Positions 33,174 through 42,279 of a stretch of DNA of 46,742 bases are shown here, piece after piece. The stretch is from Actinomycetota bacterium (GTDB lineage Bacteria > Actinomycetota > Thermoleophilia > Solirubrobacterales > 70-9): the NCBI GenBank assembly GCA_005885405.1, contig VAYN01000008.1, positions 1 through 46,742 of the forward strand, written 5' to 3'. The notes under the pieces were generated by a model. It was not told where the DNA came from and did not search any database. It was given only the letters and a program-made list of their open reading frames with translations. Position 1 is the first letter of the stretch. Every line of letters begins with the position of its first letter. Position numbers and translations under genes: made by a program.

Positions 33174-33653
33174 ATGGCAGCTTCGAACGTGAACGTGGTG
33201 GTCATCACCGGGAACCTGACCCGGGATCCGGAGCTGCGTCATACCGGTGGTGGTACCGCTGTCTGCGACCTGCGCGTCGCCGTCAACAGCCGCCGCAAAG
33301 ACCAGAGCGGCAACTGGGTCGACAAGGCCAACTACTTCGACGTCACCGTCTGGGGGGCGCAGGGCGAGAACTGCGCCAATTACCTCAACAAAGGGCGGCC
33401 GGTAGCGGTCGAAGGGCGCCTTGACTGGAGCGAGTGGGAGGCCAAAGACGGCAGCGGCAAACGCCAAGCGGTGCGGATCGTCGCCAATACCGTCCAGTTC
33501 CTCGGCTCCCGCGACGGCGCCGGCGGTGGTGGCAACGGCAACGGCGGTGGCTTCGCCCCGCAGAGCGACGTCCCAGCCGACATGTCCGACTTCAGCGGCG
33601 CCCCGTCGGGCGGCGGTGGAGGCGGCGGCCAAGAAGACGACATTCCCTTCTAG
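33174..33653 (+). CDS. ssb: Single-stranded DNA-binding protein
   Basis: 159 residues. OB-fold: NVVVITGNLTRDPELRHTGG, NYFDVTVWGAQGENCANYL, VAVEGRLDWSEWEAKDGSGK. A Gly-rich linker leads to the protein-interaction tip EDDIPF. ATG at 33174 has a GAGGAG site; a TAGACT hexamer at 33132-33137 could be a promoter with a leader of about 35 bases, so ssb may also be read apart from rpsF. A CCCCTC/GAGGGG hairpin (33092-33107) lies between rpsF and ssb. Confidence 0.97.
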   Translation: MAASNVNVVVITGNLTRDPELRHTGGGTAVCDLRVAVNSRRKDQSGNWVDKANYFDVTVWGAQGENCANYLNKGRPVAVEGRLDWSEWEAKDGSGKRQAVRIVANTVQFLGSRDGAGGGGNGNGGGFAPQSDVPADMSDFSGAPSGGGGGGGQEDDIPF

Positions 33654-33666
33654 CCTCGACCGGACC

Positions 33667-33695
33667 TACAGAGCGCCGCTGAGCGGCGCTCTGTA
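33667..33695. promoter_or_regulatory. Perfect 14-base inverted repeat between ssb and rpsR
   Basis: Arms 33667-33680 and 33682-33695 (TACAGAGCGCCGCT and its complement) surround a single G. It starts 13 bases after the ssb stop and its right end overlaps the TAGCAT hexamer before rpsR. No T-run follows, so it is either a partial terminator, an operator, or an RNA hairpin setting the ratio of SSB to the ribosomal proteins. Confidence 0.75.
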
Positions 33696-33699
33696 GCAT
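33694..33699 (+). promoter_or_regulatory. Possible -10 element of rpsR-rplI (TAGCAT)
   Basis: TAGCAT ends nine bases before the rpsR ATG and overlaps the right arm of the palindrome, so a protein bound to the palindrome would block it. Confidence 0.4.
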
Positions 33700-33708
33700 G
33701 CTGCGCCG

Positions 33709-33990
33709 ATGGCACGGACTTCATCTGACAGTTCATCCCGCACCGGCGGGGGTCGCCGCGGCGGCGGCAGGCGCGGCGCCGACCGCGCCCGGCCGCGCAA
33801 ATACACGCGGGTCAACTCCGAGGTCGTCGACTACAAGGACTTGAACCTGCTGCGCCGCTTCCTCTCCGACAAGGGGAAGACGCGCGGGCGCCGGGTAACC
33901 GGACTTTCCCGCCGCCACCAGCGTCAGCTCTCGGTGGCGGTGAAGCGGGCGCGCGAAATCGCCCTGCTTCCCTACGTCGGAGAGCGCTGA
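33709..33990 (+). CDS. rpsR: 30S ribosomal protein S18
   Basis: 93 residues, with the S18 core [40 protein letters not shown] and [20 protein letters not shown]. The N-terminal 25 residues are Ser/Gly/Arg-rich. The Cys that binds zinc in some S18 proteins is absent. Stop overlaps rplI by one base (TGATG). Confidence 0.96.
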   Translation: MARTSSDSSSRTGGGRRGGGRRGADRARPRKYTRVNSEVVDYKDLNLLRRFLSDKGKTRGRRVTGLSRRHQRQLSVAVKRAREIALLPYVGER

Positions 33991-34442
33991 TGGCGCAGGC
34001 GATTCTGCTGCAGGACGTCGACTCGCTCGGCCAGCGCGGCCACGTCGTCGACGTTGCCCCCGGGTACCTCCGCAACTTCTTGATTCCGCGCAAGCTCGCC
34101 CAGCCCGCAACCGCCGGGGCACTCGAGGAAGCGAAACGGCGGATGGAGGCGGCCGAGAAGGCGGAGGCCGCCAGGCTCGAGCGGGAAACGCAAGCCGCCG
34201 GCCTGCTGTCCAAGACCGTGCTGACGATCCACCAACGCGCTGGCGAGGACGGCAAGCTGTTCGGCTCGGTCGGGCCGAAAGAGATCGCCGACGCCCTGCG
34301 CGAGGCGCGCGACCTGCGGGTCGACAAAAAACAGATCCAGCTCGAGCAGCCGCTGCGCGAACTCGGCACCTTCATGGTCGAGATCCAGCTCAAAGACGGC
34401 ACCACCGCAGCCGTCAAGACGATCATCAGCGAGGAGAAGTAG
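33990..34442 (+). CDS. rplI: 50S ribosomal protein L9
   Basis: 150 residues: N-terminal rRNA-binding domain (AQAILLQDVDSLGQRGHVVD, VAPGYLRNFLIPRKLAQPAT), the long connecting helix and the C-terminal domain (KLFGSVGPKEIADAL, ...LGTFMVEIQL). Normal length. The start overlaps the rpsR stop. Confidence 0.96.
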   Translation: MAQAILLQDVDSLGQRGHVVDVAPGYLRNFLIPRKLAQPATAGALEEAKRRMEAAEKAEAARLERETQAAGLLSKTVLTIHQRAGEDGKLFGSVGPKEIADALREARDLRVDKKQIQLEQPLRELGTFMVEIQLKDGTTAAVKTIISEEK

Positions 34443-34555
34443 TCCTTCCTCGCCGTCGCAGGGCCAGCTGGGTTCGCTCCGAGCGGGCGACGGTCGGTCT
34501 TGCAGGAGTTGCCCTCGCCGCCGCCGGCACGGTCCTGGTCGGCCAGTTCAGCCGC

Positions 34556-35134
34556 ATGCTCGCCCGCCGCGCCAGCGAGGCCCACGACCCCGAAGCGCTG
34601 CTGGAATCCGCTCCCGCCGCCGCCGCCGACACGGTCGGCGTCGCCGTCCGCGGCTACGAAGAGGCGCCGCGCTACGAAACGGTCCTCTTCAACTTGCTGG
34701 CGGGCTTCCTCGGCTCCTTCGCGACGGTGCGGCTCTCGACCTGGGCGATCCGCGACGGCCGCGGCCCCTTCCGCAACGTCAGTATCGGTGGCCGCCACAT
34801 CCACCACTTCGTCCCGGGGATCGTCCTCGGCTTCGGCTCGGGAACCGCCGCGCTGCTCACCGACAACGACAAGCTCGAGCAGCAGCTGGCGATCCCGATG
34901 GGCGTCGGCTTCGGCCTCACCTTCGACGAGGCCGCGCTCCTGCTCGACCTGCGCGACGTCTACTGGAGCCGCGAAGGGCTGCTCAGCGTCCAGCTCAGCC
35001 TCGGCGCCACCGCGATCCTCAGCATCGCCATCCTCACCCTCCGCATGCTGCGCCGCGGCGAGGCCCGCCAGGAGCAGGAGGGCCTGATCCCGCCCGCGCA
35101 TCACCACCAGCTCTCCTTCGGAACTCCCGCATAA
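34556..35134 (+). CDS. Membrane protein of unknown function (start uncertain)
   Basis: At least 192 residues with about four membrane helices. It has a striking conserved-looking loop, VSIGGRHIHHFVPGIVLGFG, and EQQLAIPMGVGFGLTFDEAAL. The frame is open upstream of the ATG at 34556 and encodes another likely helix (VGLAGVALAAAGTVLVGQF) that begins just after rplI, but no ATG, GTG or TTG exists there. Either a rare start codon is used or the helix is not translated. I recognise similar hypothetical proteins in actinobacteria but know no function. The 136 bases to dnaB show no gene. Confidence 0.75.
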   Translation: MLARRASEAHDPEALLESAPAAAADTVGVAVRGYEEAPRYETVLFNLLAGFLGSFATVRLSTWAIRDGRGPFRNVSIGGRHIHHFVPGIVLGFGSGTAALLTDNDKLEQQLAIPMGVGFGLTFDEAALLLDLRDVYWSREGLLSVQLSLGATAILSIAILTLRMLRRGEARQEQEGLIPPAHHHQLSFGTPA

Positions 35135-35270
35135 AGCCCACCGAAGTGTGAATTCTTTTCCGCGGCTTTTGCACGGAAGTGGGTCCTGCCTGCCTACCTC
35201 CTCTGGTTTGCTTGCAGAGCCCCTTGCAGCTCCCCCGGTTCCGCCGCCGGGAAGCCTTTACTGAAAGCCA

Positions 35271-36695
35271 ATGCCCCAGCCTCCCACCTCCCACGTCCCG
35301 CCCCAGAACATCGAGGCCGAGGAATCGGTCCTAGGGGCGATGCTCGTCTCCGAGTCGACGCTGACGCGGGTGATCGACGAGGTGAAGCTGCACCGCGAGG
35401 ACTTCTACCTCGACCGGCACAAGGAGATCTTCGACGCCGTCCACGATCTCTACGCCGCCTCGCAGCCGGTTGACGAGCTCAGCGTCAGCGAGGCGCTGAG
35501 CCAGCGCAGCAAGATCGACGCAGCCGGCGGCAGGCACTACATCTCCGAGCTGACGGCGAAGGTGCCCGCCGCGGCCAACGCCAAGCACTACGCCGAGATC
35601 GTCCAGCAGAACTCGCTGTTGCGGCGGCTGCTCACCGCCGGCCAGGAGATCCAGGGCTGGGTCAACGAGCGCGATGGCGCTCCAAAAGAACTTTCCGAGC
35701 GGGCCGAGAAACTGCTCTTCGAGGTCGCCCACAAGGAGCAGGCAAGCGACTTCAAACTCCTCGGCGACATCCTCCACGACGAGGTAGACCGGCTCGAGAA
35801 GCTCTCCACCGGCGAGACCGAGCTGACCGGCACCCCATCAGGCTTCCGCGACGTCGACGCGGTCACCGGCGGCTTCCAGCCCGGCAACCTGATCATCGTC
35901 GCCGCCCGACCGGCGATGGGCAAGAGCGCGCTGGTCGCCAACATCGCCGAAAACGTCGCCGTCAAGCGCGGCCGCGCAGTTGCCTTCTTCTCGCTCGAGA
36001 TGTCCGAGGTCGAGCTGGCGCAAAGGTTCATCGCCTGCCGGGCGCGGATCTCCGGCGACAAACTGCGTAAGGGCCAGGTCAACAAACGCGACTGGCCGAA
36101 GGTGCTGCGGGCCTGCAACGAGCTCGAAGAGGCGCCGCTGTGGTTCGACGACTCCTCCGACCTGGGGATCCTCGATCTGCGGGCGAAGGCGCGGCGGCTG
36201 CACGCCCAAGAACAGGAGCGGGGCGGGCTCGGGCTGATCATCCTCGACTACATCCAGCTGATGCGCTCCGACGACCACCGCGCCAACCGGGTCGAGCAGG
36301 TGGGGCAGATCAGCCGCGGACTGAAGATCCTCGCCCGCGAGCTCGAGGTGCCGGTGGTGGCGATCTCCCAGCTCTCGCGCGCGCCCGAGCAGCGGACGCC
36401 GCCGAAGCCGCAGCTCTCTGACCTGCGCGAGTCCGGCCAGATCGAGCAGGACGCCGACGTCGTCGCCTTCCTCTACCGCGAGGACTACTACCGCGACCCC
36501 GAGGAGGAGCCCGACGGGCTTGCCGACCTGATCATTGCCAAGCATAGGAACGGCCCGATCGGGACCAGGAAGCTGGTCTTCCTCGACCGCTATCCCAAAT
36601 TCGCCGACCACGCCCACGCCGAACCGCCGATCGAGCAACCGGCCGGGGAGGCGCCGCCGTTCGAGGACGCGGCCGCCGCCGGGCCTGACTTCTGA
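35271..36695 (+). CDS. dnaB: Replicative DNA helicase DnaB
   Basis: 474 residues. N-terminal helical domain (VPPQNIEAEESVLGAMLVSE), linker, and RecA-like motor with Walker A ARPAMGKSAL (Lys218), LGLIILDYIQLM (Walker B) and VPVVAISQLSRAPEQR, then DLRESGQIEQDADVVAFLYR. No intein. It unwinds DNA at the fork. The stop overlaps the next gene, a DnaC-like loader, by one base. Confidence 0.97.
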   Translation: MPQPPTSHVPPQNIEAEESVLGAMLVSESTLTRVIDEVKLHREDFYLDRHKEIFDAVHDLYAASQPVDELSVSEALSQRSKIDAAGGRHYISELTAKVPAAANAKHYAEIVQQNSLLRRLLTAGQEIQGWVNERDGAPKELSERAEKLLFEVAHKEQASDFKLLGDILHDEVDRLEKLSTGETELTGTPSGFRDVDAVTGGFQPGNLIIVAARPAMGKSALVANIAENVAVKRGRAVAFFSLEMSEVELAQRFIACRARISGDKLRKGQVNKRDWPKVLRACNELEEAPLWFDDSSDLGILDLRAKARRLHAQEQERGGLGLIILDYIQLMRSDDHRANRVEQVGQISRGLKILARELEVPVVAISQLSRAPEQRTPPKPQLSDLRESGQIEQDADVVAFLYREDYYRDPEEEPDGLADLIIAKHRNGPIGTRKLVFLDRYPKFADHAHAEPPIEQPAGEAPPFEDAAAAGPDF

Positions 36696-37438
36696 TGCCG
36701 GCGATCGCCCGCTCCGAGCCCTTCCGCGAAGCGGCCTGCCCCCTCGGCGTCTGCGACGGCAGCGGCTGGATTCTCGGCCCCGAAGACGTGGCGCGAGCCT
36801 GCGAGTGCCGCAGCGAGCGACTCAACAAGGGACGCAGCCGCGGCGTCGCCTCGGCGATCCCCGCCCGCTACCGCGGCGTCTCCTTCGACCGCCCCCCGGT
36901 CTCCGACATGGCCCGGGACATGACCACCCGCCACGTCGTCCAGGCCTCCCGCGACTACGTCGAGAACCTCGACGCGAACCTGGCGGCGGGCCGCGGCCTC
37001 TGGTTCATGGGCGGTACCGGTACCGGCAAGACGACGCTGGGAATGCTGATCGCAAGCGAAGCGCTGAAACAGGGCAAGACGGTCGGCATCTACTTCACGC
37101 CGAAGCTGCTGACCCGGATCCGGCAGACCTACCAGGAAGCCGAGAACGAGGATGCCTACGGCCAGTTCTTCCAGCGCGTCACCTCCGTCGACCTCCTCTA
37201 CATCGACGACCTCGGCTCCGAGCGCCACACCGACTGGGTCGTCGAGCAGCTCTACGCGGTGATCAATGAGCGCTACGAGAACCAGCGGCCGATGCTGGTC
37301 ACCAGCAACGCCGAAGGCGACGTCGACAAGGGCCAGCAGCAGCTCGAGGACCAGATCGGCCGGCGCACCGTCTCGCGCCTGATCGAGATCTGCGAAACGC
37401 CGTTGCCGCTCTTCGGCGCCGACCACCGCTACCACTAG
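36695..37438 (+). CDS. DnaC-type AAA+ helicase loader with N-terminal Cys cluster
   Basis: 247 residues. The N-terminal part has four Cys (15, 20, 36, 38: CPLGVC...CEC), a probable zinc site. The AAA+ domain has Walker A GGTGTGKT (106-113) and Walker B LLYIDDLGSER, followed by the sensor region MLVTSNAEGD. DnaC/DnaI proteins load DnaB on DNA, and IstB transposase partners share the fold, but no transposase is near. The one-base overlap with dnaB strongly suggests that it is the dedicated loader. Many actinobacteria use DciA instead. Confidence 0.87.
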   Translation: MPAIARSEPFREAACPLGVCDGSGWILGPEDVARACECRSERLNKGRSRGVASAIPARYRGVSFDRPPVSDMARDMTTRHVVQASRDYVENLDANLAAGRGLWFMGGTGTGKTTLGMLIASEALKQGKTVGIYFTPKLLTRIRQTYQEAENEDAYGQFFQRVTSVDLLYIDDLGSERHTDWVVEQLYAVINERYENQRPMLVTSNAEGDVDKGQQQLEDQIGRRTVSRLIEICETPLPLFGADHRYH

Positions 37439-38803
<1,365 letters not shown>

Positions 38804-38810
38804 GCTGCGG

Positions 38811-39395
38811 CTATTCGAGCTCTTCCGGCGCCAGCGCGCCGACCTCCCAATCGCCGTAGTGGATCAGCATCTGCATCACGTAGTCGTTGCCATCGACGCC
38901 GTGGTAGAGCGCCAGAGCTCGGTTGAAGGCCCAACGGGCGCTGTCAATCGGTCCCGTCATGTTGTTCTTGCGCCCGGCTGCGGGACCCGCCAAGGCGGCG
39001 ACGATCTCCTCGCATTTTGCCCCCTTCAGCTCCGGCCGATTCGCGACTTCGCTGTGAATAACTGCCTTCGTTCGCGGCGCAATAAACAGACACATCGTCT
39101 CCCAGTCGCCGGCTTCCCGGGCCTTCATGTAAGCCTCGAGGCCCTTCGAGACCGCCCGTCGCTGGCCTGGGGTCGCTTCGCGGAAGAACCCGAAGGCGGG
39201 GTTCTCTTCGCCGGGGATGTTGAAGCCATCGGTCGGCTTAGGGATGTTCGGGGTCGGCGGTACGCCGGGGCTTTCGGCGGCGGCTTCCGTTGCAGCCTGG
39301 GTCCCCGCTCCGGTCGACGAATCCTCGCTCCCGCACCCCGGAGCGATCAGAAGGGCCATCGCCACGAGCAGCGCCACTGCAGTTCTAGGAATCAT
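38811..39395 (-). CDS. Putative lipoprotein of unknown function
   Basis: A 194-residue exported protein with signal and lipobox (LLIAPGC), a disordered Thr/Ala/Pro linker (to about 60), and a compact C-terminal domain (about 70-185: EAYMKAREAGDWETMCLFIA, ARWAFNRALALYHGVDG, YVMQMLIHYGDWEVG) that resembles small nuclear-transport-factor-like folds in pattern, though I am not sure. It is convergent with purA (seven bases apart) and divergent from the TetR gene. Confidence 0.72.
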   Translation of the reverse strand: MIPRTAVALLVAMALLIAPGCGSEDSSTGAGTQAATEAAAESPGVPPTPNIPKPTDGFNIPGEENPAFGFFREATPGQRRAVSKGLEAYMKAREAGDWETMCLFIAPRTKAVIHSEVANRPELKGAKCEEIVAALAGPAAGRKNNMTGPIDSARWAFNRALALYHGVDGNDYVMQMLIHYGDWEVGALAPEELE

Positions 39396-39403
39396 GCTCA
39401 GGA

Positions 39404-39409
39404 AATTTA
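39404..39409 (-). promoter_or_regulatory. Probable -10 element of the 38811-39395 lipoprotein (TAAATT)
   Basis: TAAATT on the minus strand ends eight bases before the lipoprotein ATG. The 84-base divergent region between the lipoprotein and TetR genes is AT-rich for this genome and carries promoters in both directions, so TetR may control both. Confidence 0.5.
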
Positions 39410-39445
39410 GCGGAAAGTTTTACCTCGGTACTAATCAGTTTTAGG

Positions 39446-39473
39446 TTGTTGTTCTTTTCTATTCGACTACAGT
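39446..39473 (+). promoter_or_regulatory. Promoter of the tetR gene (TTGTTG, 16 bases, TACAGT)
   Basis: -35 TTGTTG (39446-39451) and -10 TACAGT (39468-39473) with a 16-base spacer; the -10 ends six bases before the GTG, so the mRNA is probably leaderless. Confidence 0.6.
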
Positions 39474-39479
39474 CTTCAG

Positions 39480-40169
39480 GTGGCTTCCAGTAGACGCTCC
39501 GCCAAGTTAAGCGAGCGGCTGCCCCGGGGAAGACACGGTTTGCCGAGGGAGGCGGTGACCGAGTCCCAGCGCAACCGCATCCACCAGGCGATGATCGAGG
39601 TCGTCTCGCAGCGCGGGTACCCCGAGACCCGGGTGGTCGATGTGATCGGCGTCGCTGGTGTATCCCGCAAGACCTTCTACGAACTCTTCGATAGCAAGGA
39701 GGACTGCTTCCTTGCCGCCTACGACGTGCTGCTGGACAACCTGCTCAAAGAAGCGACGGAGGGATTCGAATCGAAAGCTGGTGCCCCCTGGGCGGAGCGG
39801 GTCTGCGCGGCGCTCGAGCTGCTGCTGGAGCATCTTGCCGCGCATCCAGACGAGGCGCGCTTCGCGATCGTCGAGGTGCTGGCGGCGGGGCCGAAGGCAC
39901 TCTCGCGCCGCGATGCCGCCCTGCGTCAGTTCACGGGCTTCCTCGAGTCCGGGCGCTCGGAGACGAGCGTCGAACTGCCGGGGATCACCTCGATCGCGGT
40001 CGCCGGCGGCGTCAACGAGCTCCTCTACAGCGAGATCCTGCACGGTGCCGCGAGCCGGCTGCCGAGCCGCCTGCCGGACCTGATGTTCTGGGTGACGCTG
40101 CCCTTCCTCGGCGCCGAGGGGGCAACCGCGGAGCGCGAGCGGGTGCGGCTCGCGCAACTGCGCTCCTAG
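39480..40169 (+). CDS. TetR family transcriptional regulator
   Basis: 229 residues. N-terminal helix-turn-helix domain (about 33-80): RIHQAMIEVVSQRGYPETRV, VDVIGVAGVSRKTFYELF, DSKEDCFLAAYDVLL. The ligand-binding C-terminal part is helical and not specific to a known group. GTG start with a good promoter immediately upstream. The divergent lipoprotein gene is the obvious target; the ligand is unknown. Confidence 0.93.
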   Translation: MASSRRSAKLSERLPRGRHGLPREAVTESQRNRIHQAMIEVVSQRGYPETRVVDVIGVAGVSRKTFYELFDSKEDCFLAAYDVLLDNLLKEATEGFESKAGAPWAERVCAALELLLEHLAAHPDEARFAIVEVLAAGPKALSRRDAALRQFTGFLESGRSETSVELPGITSIAVAGGVNELLYSEILHGAASRLPSRLPDLMFWVTLPFLGAEGATAERERVRLAQLRS

Positions 40170-40231
40170 CCCTGGGCGATCCGCTCCTTTTCGGGAATTG
40201 GCGGGTTTACGAGAAGGGCGGGGGTGGTAGG

Positions 40232-40258
40232 TTGACCCGCTGGAGAGATTTTTAGACA
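40232..40258 (+). promoter_or_regulatory. Possible promoter of the 40315-41070 secreted protein
   Basis: TTGACC (40232-40237) and TAGACA (40253-40258), spacer 15 bases, a little short. A leader of about 50 bases with AAGGAG follows. The rest of the 145-base gap holds no gene. Confidence 0.4.
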
Positions 40259-40314
40259 AGTGCCGACGGCATCGGACCCAGGACGGGCAGGCCGCAAAGG
40301 AGAGTTATAGGGAT

Positions 40315-41070
40315 ATGCGCAAGTACCTGATGTTGACGATGGCCATCGCGGCGCTGATAGCTGTCAGCGTGGCGGGCATCGCCACCGGTGCCAATAAACC
40401 GGTGACGGTCGAAGCCGGGAACCTCGTATTCACCTTCAACGGCGGGTTCAGCCCGAGCAAGCTGCCCAAGAAGAAGCTCGCCCCGATCACGCTCACGGCG
40501 GAAGGCAAGATCTCGACGAAGGACGGGACCCATCCCCCGGCCCTGAAGGAAACGATCGTCGAAACCGACAAGAACGGCGCGATCAACGTCAAAGGCATCA
40601 AGCCCTGCAAGTCCGGTGCGCTGCAGTCGCGCGACACGGCCGCGGCCGAAAAAGCCTGCAAGGCCTCGATCATCGGCTCCGGCCGGACCATCGTTGAGGT
40701 CCAGTTCCCGGAACAGAAACCGATCGACGTCGACTCCAAACTGGTCGTCTTCAGCGGCGGCTACAGCGGTGGCACCACCACCCTCTACATCCACGCCTAC
40801 TTCTCGGCGCCGGTGACGGGGGCGATCGTGACCACCCTGAAAATCAAGAAAGTCCACAACGGTCGCTACGGCCTCAAAACCGTCGCCACGATTCCGAAAA
40901 TCGCCGGCGGCAGCGGCTCCGTGAAGTCCTTCAACCTGAAGATCAACAAGAAGGGCGTGCTGACGGCGAAATGCGCTGACGGCAAGCTCCAGGCGAAAGC
41001 CACCGCTAAGTTCGCGGACGGCACCCAGGCTGGACCGGCCACGATCATCCGGCCCTGCACCGGTACCTGA
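40315..41070 (+). CDS. Secreted beta-rich protein of unknown function
   Basis: 251 residues with a Sec signal peptide (about 1-25, ending ATGAN). The mature protein is Lys-rich and beta-type (VTVEAGNLVFTFNGGFSP, VVFSGGYSGGTTTLYIHAYF, FNLKINKKGVLTAKC), with Cys in pairs (KPCKSG/KACKAS and TAKCAD/IRPCTG). Similar to secreted hypothetical proteins of Solirubrobacterales in my recollection. AAGGAG lies upstream of the ATG with a rather long gap. A strong terminator follows. Confidence 0.75.
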   Translation: MRKYLMLTMAIAALIAVSVAGIATGANKPVTVEAGNLVFTFNGGFSPSKLPKKKLAPITLTAEGKISTKDGTHPPALKETIVETDKNGAINVKGIKPCKSGALQSRDTAAAEKACKASIIGSGRTIVEVQFPEQKPIDVDSKLVVFSGGYSGGTTTLYIHAYFSAPVTGAIVTTLKIKKVHNGRYGLKTVATIPKIAGGSGSVKSFNLKINKKGVLTAKCADGKLQAKATAKFADGTQAGPATIIRPCTGT

Positions 41071-41115
41071 GGAACAGTCCCAGAGCTCGCCTCGCTAGAG
41101 GCGGCGCAGGATCGA

Positions 41116-41141
41116 AAAGGGCGGCCTTCGGGCCGCCCTTT
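41116..41141 (+). terminator. Intrinsic terminator after the secreted protein gene
   Basis: Perfect 11-base stem AAAGGGCGGCC / GGCCGCCCTTT with a TTCG tetraloop, 46 bases after the stop. The stem's own T-run plus TCTCGTT gives a weak U tract. It could also act on the other strand, where the A-run becomes a T-run. Confidence 0.8.
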
Positions 41142-41236
41142 CTCGTTCGGGGGAATGGGGGTCTCCCCAAAATCCCGTATTGCACCGCCACGAGCGTCGT
41201 AGTACAAATAGGCGTACTCGATTAAACGCAGTTGTC

Positions 41237-41242
41237 TAGATT
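41237..41242 (+). promoter_or_regulatory. Probable -10 element of the 41251-41676 gene (TAGATT)
   Basis: TAGATT ends eight bases before the ATG with no Shine-Dalgarno. A small inverted repeat AGTAC/GTACT (about 41200-41217) lies upstream where an operator might be. Confidence 0.45.
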
Positions 41243-41250
41243 GGCAATGA

Positions 41251-41676
41251 ATGTCTTCTCGCGACAGCTTGTCGGCCGCGGTTCACAGCGCGAAGGAGCA
41301 GGCCCTGAGACCTCTCGCCGAGGAGAGCGCGGAAAGCCTCGACCTCGACGAGCGGCAGCTGGCCGAGCTCGAGGCTTACCTCCACGACGCCTGGTTCTTC
41401 GGCATCCGCACCGGCCACAACGTGATGGTCGAGACGAAAATGGGCGAGAGCGACCCGATGCCGGTGATCCTCAGCATGCAGGACGAGTTCCAGGACCTAA
41501 TGGAACGCCTAGCGGAGGACCTGAACACGACCGTCGGAAAGACCCTCACCGCCTGGGACTACCTTGGGCAGGCCTGGGTAGCCGGCGCTAAGTTCTGGGA
41601 AGTGGAGATCGCGGCGCGTCTGATCGAATCGCAAGCGGGCGGTTTTGACGACGTCCTCGGCCGGCTGATGGAGTAG
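41251..41676 (+). CDS. Small acidic helical protein of unknown function
   Basis: 141 residues, no signal peptide or membrane segment. Almost wholly helical and acidic (LAEESAESLDLDERQLAELE, FQDLMERLAEDLNTTVGK), with Trp-rich spots (HDAWFFGIRTGHNVM, AWDYLGQAWVAGAKFWEVE). I do not recognise a family. It is flanked by secreted and lipoprotein genes, but appears cytosolic. Confidence 0.65.
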   Translation: MSSRDSLSAAVHSAKEQALRPLAEESAESLDLDERQLAELEAYLHDAWFFGIRTGHNVMVETKMGESDPMPVILSMQDEFQDLMERLAEDLNTTVGKTLTAWDYLGQAWVAGAKFWEVEIAARLIESQAGGFDDVLGRLME

Positions 41677-41739
41677 GCAGCACCGCCTTAGAGCAGCGCC
41701 GTTATATTTACTGGGTTCTTTTTGACCTAAGGAGGAGTC

Positions 41740-42264
41740 GTGTCTAGGAACCTGCTGGTGCTGCTGTCGATCGTGACGATCACGGGGCTCTGTATTGGGT
41801 GCGGGCGCGAGGGATCGACCACTAGCAACGGCTCGACCGACGCCAGCACTGCGACGACCGCTGCCGCCGGCAACTCCAAGGCACGGGCCGGCAGCTTCGC
41901 GGCCGAAGCGACCAAGCTGTGCGATGAAATACGGCAGAAGTACCTCGCTGAAGTCCCGGCGATTGTGGCCGAAGCCCACAAAAACGGAGGATCGCAATCC
42001 CCCGAACAGATCGAAGCGAAGGCAATTCAGGCTCCCCTATCTAACTCACTCCAGGAAAAAGTCGACAAAGTACGTGCCCTTGGGATTCCGAAGGGCGACG
42101 AGGAACAGGTCGAAGCGATTCTCGCCGCGATCGAAGAAGTGGCCGAGGAGGTGCGTACCGAACCAGCGAAGTTCCTGTATCAGCAATCACACTTCGAACA
42201 CCCGTTCTTCAAAGCGCGCCACCTTGCCGACGCCTACGGCATCGGGCACTGCGGTCGCGCCTGA
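41740..42264 (+). CDS. Putative lipoprotein, paralogue of 42280-42813
   Basis: 174 residues. Signal with lipobox (LCIGC), a Ser/Thr/Ala linker and a helical domain with Cys in AAEATKLCDEIRQKYL and at the end in AYGIGHCGRA. Start GTG has a very strong AAGGAGG site. The two Cys and the closing YGIxxCGR are shared with the convergent gene at 42280-42813, which makes the pair paralogues. Function unknown; the Cys pair probably forms a disulfide that joins the two ends of the domain. Confidence 0.75.
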   Translation: MSRNLLVLLSIVTITGLCIGCGREGSTTSNGSTDASTATTAAAGNSKARAGSFAAEATKLCDEIRQKYLAEVPAIVAEAHKNGGSQSPEQIEAKAIQAPLSNSLQEKVDKVRALGIPKGDEEQVEAILAAIEEVAEEVRTEPAKFLYQQSHFEHPFFKARHLADAYGIGHCGRA

Positions 42265-42279
42265 GCGAATTGTTGGTAC

